Source: Pedobacter steynii
Lineage (GTDB): Bacteria > Bacteroidota > Bacteroidia > Sphingobacteriales > Sphingobacteriaceae
Assembly (NCBI RefSeq): GCF_900103665.1
Contig: NZ_FNGY01000012.1
Location: 1 to 64,000 of the forward strand
Reading direction: 5' to 3'
DNA: 64,000 bases
The notes beneath the pieces are model-generated. The model saw only the letters and a program-made list of their open reading frames with translations. It made no database searches and was not told the origin of the DNA. The translations under genes and the position numbers were made by a program. Shown piece after piece: positions 62,353 through 64,000 of this stretch. Positions within the stretch are counted from its first letter, which is position 1; each line of letters opens with the position of its first letter.

Positions 62353-63264
62353 ATGACCATGAAAAATGCTAACTTCCTACTCTGTATCGCCGCAATCGGC
62401 TTATCTTCGTGTAAGACCATGCAACAGCGTATGACAACTACAGCTCAATTTCCTGCTTTTAGTAACGAGGGCCACAGGGGTGGGCGGGGTTTAATGCCTG
62501 AAAATACCATTCCAGCAATGTATCATGCTATAGACCTCGGGATGACTACACTGGAAATGGATACACACATTACCAAAGATCAGGAAGTGGTAGTGACTCA
62601 TGATGATTACCTGAGTCCTGCTTTTATGCTGGATCCGCAAGGTCAGGAAATTTCAAAATCCGATGCCCGGAAATATGCTGTTTTTCAAATGGACTATGTG
62701 GCACTGAAGCAATTCGATCTGGGCTCTAAATATTATGAGGCATTTCCTCAGCAGAAAAAGATGAAAAGCTATATTCCCCGTTTGGGAGAGCTGATAGATG
62801 CTGTTCAGCAATATTTGAAGAAAGCAGGTAAAAAACAAATATTTTATAACATTGAGACGAAATGCAGTCCGGAAGGAGACGGCTTGCTGAATCCAGATCC
62901 TGAAACTTTTGTCCAGCTGTTGATGGATGTGATTGAGAAGAAAGGAATTCAGCAATTTGTCGTGATTCAATCTTTTGACAAGAGAACTTTACAGGTCCTC
63001 CACAAGAAATACCCTCAAATGAAAACTTCTTATCTGGTTGCCAATAAAAAGAGTTTTGAAGAAAATATTGCCGATCTGGGATTTAATCCATTTATCCTGA
63101 GTCCGATGTATCAGATGGTGAACGCAGAGCTCATTAAAAAGTGCCATGAACAGCAGATTAAGGTGATTCCATGGACAGTGAATACGGCTAAAGAAATCAC
63201 AGAACTCAAAGCTTTGAATGTAGATGGAATCATCTCCGATTATCCTGATCTGCTAGGTCATTAA
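62353..63264 (+). CDS. Glycerophosphodiester phosphodiesterase lipoprotein
   Basis: 303 residues, with lipobox LSSC ending at C20. Catalytic and metal residues are all present: H41 (GHRG), E50 (PENT), E68 and D70 (LEMD), H83 (VTHDD) and the later IETK glutamate. It hydrolyses glycerophosphodiesters to glycerol 3-phosphate and an alcohol at the membrane. It is the active counterpart of the degenerate paralogue at 13575-14459. The divergent DeoR protein is the likely regulator. Confidence 0.93.
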   Translation: MTMKNANFLLCIAAIGLSSCKTMQQRMTTTAQFPAFSNEGHRGGRGLMPENTIPAMYHAIDLGMTTLEMDTHITKDQEVVVTHDDYLSPAFMLDPQGQEISKSDARKYAVFQMDYVALKQFDLGSKYYEAFPQQKKMKSYIPRLGELIDAVQQYLKKAGKKQIFYNIETKCSPEGDGLLNPDPETFVQLLMDVIEKKGIQQFVVIQSFDKRTLQVLHKKYPQMKTSYLVANKKSFEENIADLGFNPFILSPMYQMVNAELIKKCHEQQIKVIPWTVNTAKEITELKALNVDGIISDYPDLLGH

Positions 63265-63337
63265 GTAACATATTTGTTAATGAGTTTTGTGCATTGACAC
63301 TATAGAAAGATCAGCTAAAGTCGTAGTTTAGTTCTGT

Positions 63338-64000
63338 ATGAAAAAAGTATGCTATTACCTGATCACAGGAACTTGCCTGATCTTTCTTTTAGCCCCTTTT
63401 AAGTTAAGTGCCCAGAATGTAAAATGGGATACCACTTCCAGAGCGAAATATTATGCAGAAAAGCTGTTGAAATTTAAATCCGATCCGATTTCAGAGCAGG
63501 ATTTTGTATTTCTGGGGAACAGCATTACTGCAGGAGCCAACTGGGCGACTTTGCTGGATTTACCTAATGCAAAAAACAGGGGGATTTCCGGCGACATCAC
63601 TTTCGGCGTTCTGGACCGCTTGTCAGAAATCATTGAGGCCAACCCTCGCAAAATATTTATACTCATCGGGATCAATGACCTTTCCAAAGGCATTCCCGAT
63701 AGCCTTATCCTAAGGAATTATAAGCGGATGATTGGCCGGATTCAGAAAGGCTCAAAGTCGAAAATCTACTTTAATACACTCTTGCCGGTTCGCTATACCG
63801 GCGATAAACAAGTAGAAAGGAATGAACACATTACCTGGCTAAATAAAGAAATCAGGAAGCTGGCAGGTAAAAGAGTGACCATTATCGATCTCTATCCTCA
63901 TTTCATAGATGCAGAAAACAGACTTAAAGAAAACCTCACTAACGACGGTTTGCATCTGAATGCTGCGGGGTATCAGGAATGGGCTAATCTGCTTAAAGCA
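63338..64000 (+). CDS. SGNH/GDSL hydrolase, partial at window end
   Basis: 221 codons from the ATG at 63338 to the window edge, without a stop. Signal peptide MKKVCYYLITGTCLIFLLAPFKLSAQ. SGNH blocks are in order: FLGNSITAGANW (Ser), RGISGDIT (Gly), LIGINDLS (Asn) and NDGLHLNAAGYQEW (Asp/His). Exported esterase or acetyl-hydrolase of sugars or lipids; the substrate is unknown. The frame looks nearly complete, missing only the last residues. Confidence 0.9.
   Translation, partial: MKKVCYYLITGTCLIFLLAPFKLSAQNVKWDTTSRAKYYAEKLLKFKSDPISEQDFVFLGNSITAGANWATLLDLPNAKNRGISGDITFGVLDRLSEIIEANPRKIFILIGINDLSKGIPDSLILRNYKRMIGRIQKGSKSKIYFNTLLPVRYTGDKQVERNEHITWLNKEIRKLAGKRVTIIDLYPHFIDAENRLKENLTNDGLHLNAAGYQEWANLLKA

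Overview
The window looks like a chromosomal segment of a Bacteroidota bacterium of the Sphingobacteriaceae, most likely Pedobacter or a close relative. The reasons are the moderate A+T content, the promoter boxes of the TAnnTTTG type with few Shine-Dalgarno sites, the three bacillithiol genes (bshA, ytxJ, ypdA), an XrtN-type exosortase, the SurA/MoxR and mutL-rhomboid-rhomboid-EEP clusters, and signal peptides ending in AQ. It is mostly housekeeping chromosome. The only mobile DNA seen is the end of an IS3-family (IS150-like) element at positions 1-94. No rRNA, tRNA, CRISPR array or prophage was found.

Layout. 1-6.1 kb: IS end, exported msrA, a 2OG-Fe(II) oxygenase, then a leftward group of amidohydrolase, serine hydrolase and DUF1579-like protein. 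6.4-12.5 kb: mutL, two rhomboids, an EEP-family phosphohydrolase and cysS. 12.6-16.4 kb: small exported proteins, including a GDPD-fold protein that has lost its catalytic residues, and a membrane protein of unknown function. 16.5-19.5 kb: leftward chaperone group (SurA-like without parvulin domain, SurA, MoxR). 19.6-23.2 kb: a small unknown protein, rdgB, and the large OstA-like protein. 23.4-30.5 kb: tilS, bshA, a lactonase, rluB with a 14-copy decapeptide repeat, and a lytic transglycosylase. 30.6-37.9 kb: a flavin/2Fe-2S reductase, uvrA, an NnrD-only hydrate dehydratase, an ECF sigma/anti-sigma pair and lipA. 38.3-43.6 kb: osmC, ytxJ with a 39-residue lipoprotein, ribH, a TPR protein, recF-dciA, a 59-residue lipoprotein, an FKBP and ndk. 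43.7-54.5 kb: a DHH phosphoesterase, an FKBP lipoprotein, tatD-ansA-SUMF1, a persulfide dioxygenase/rhodanese next to ypdA, an alpha/beta hydrolase, a polyprenyl synthase and an M28 peptidase. 54.4-60.7 kb: a leftward envelope system (membrane protein, winged-helix regulator, CreD, VIT-domain protein with a PEP-type sorting tail, exosortase XrtN). 60.7-64 kb: a DUF47/PhoU-like protein, a DeoR regulator divergent from an intact GDPD lipoprotein, and the start of an SGNH hydrolase.

How the genes connect. Bacillithiol chemistry is spread over four places (synthesis by BshA, YtxJ, YpdA disulfide reductase, and the neighbouring CstB-like persulfide enzyme). The most self-contained unusual system is the CreD/VIT/XrtN block: an exosortase next to its apparent single substrate. 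Identical perfect palindromes, TACTTTG-N5-CAAAGTA, lie immediately before the regulator-containing operon and before creD, which suggests autoregulation plus control of the sorting system. Several core genes carry a TAnnTTTG box ending 3-4 nt before the start codon, which predicts leaderless mRNAs. All functions are inferred from the sequence and recalled family knowledge; no database search was possible.
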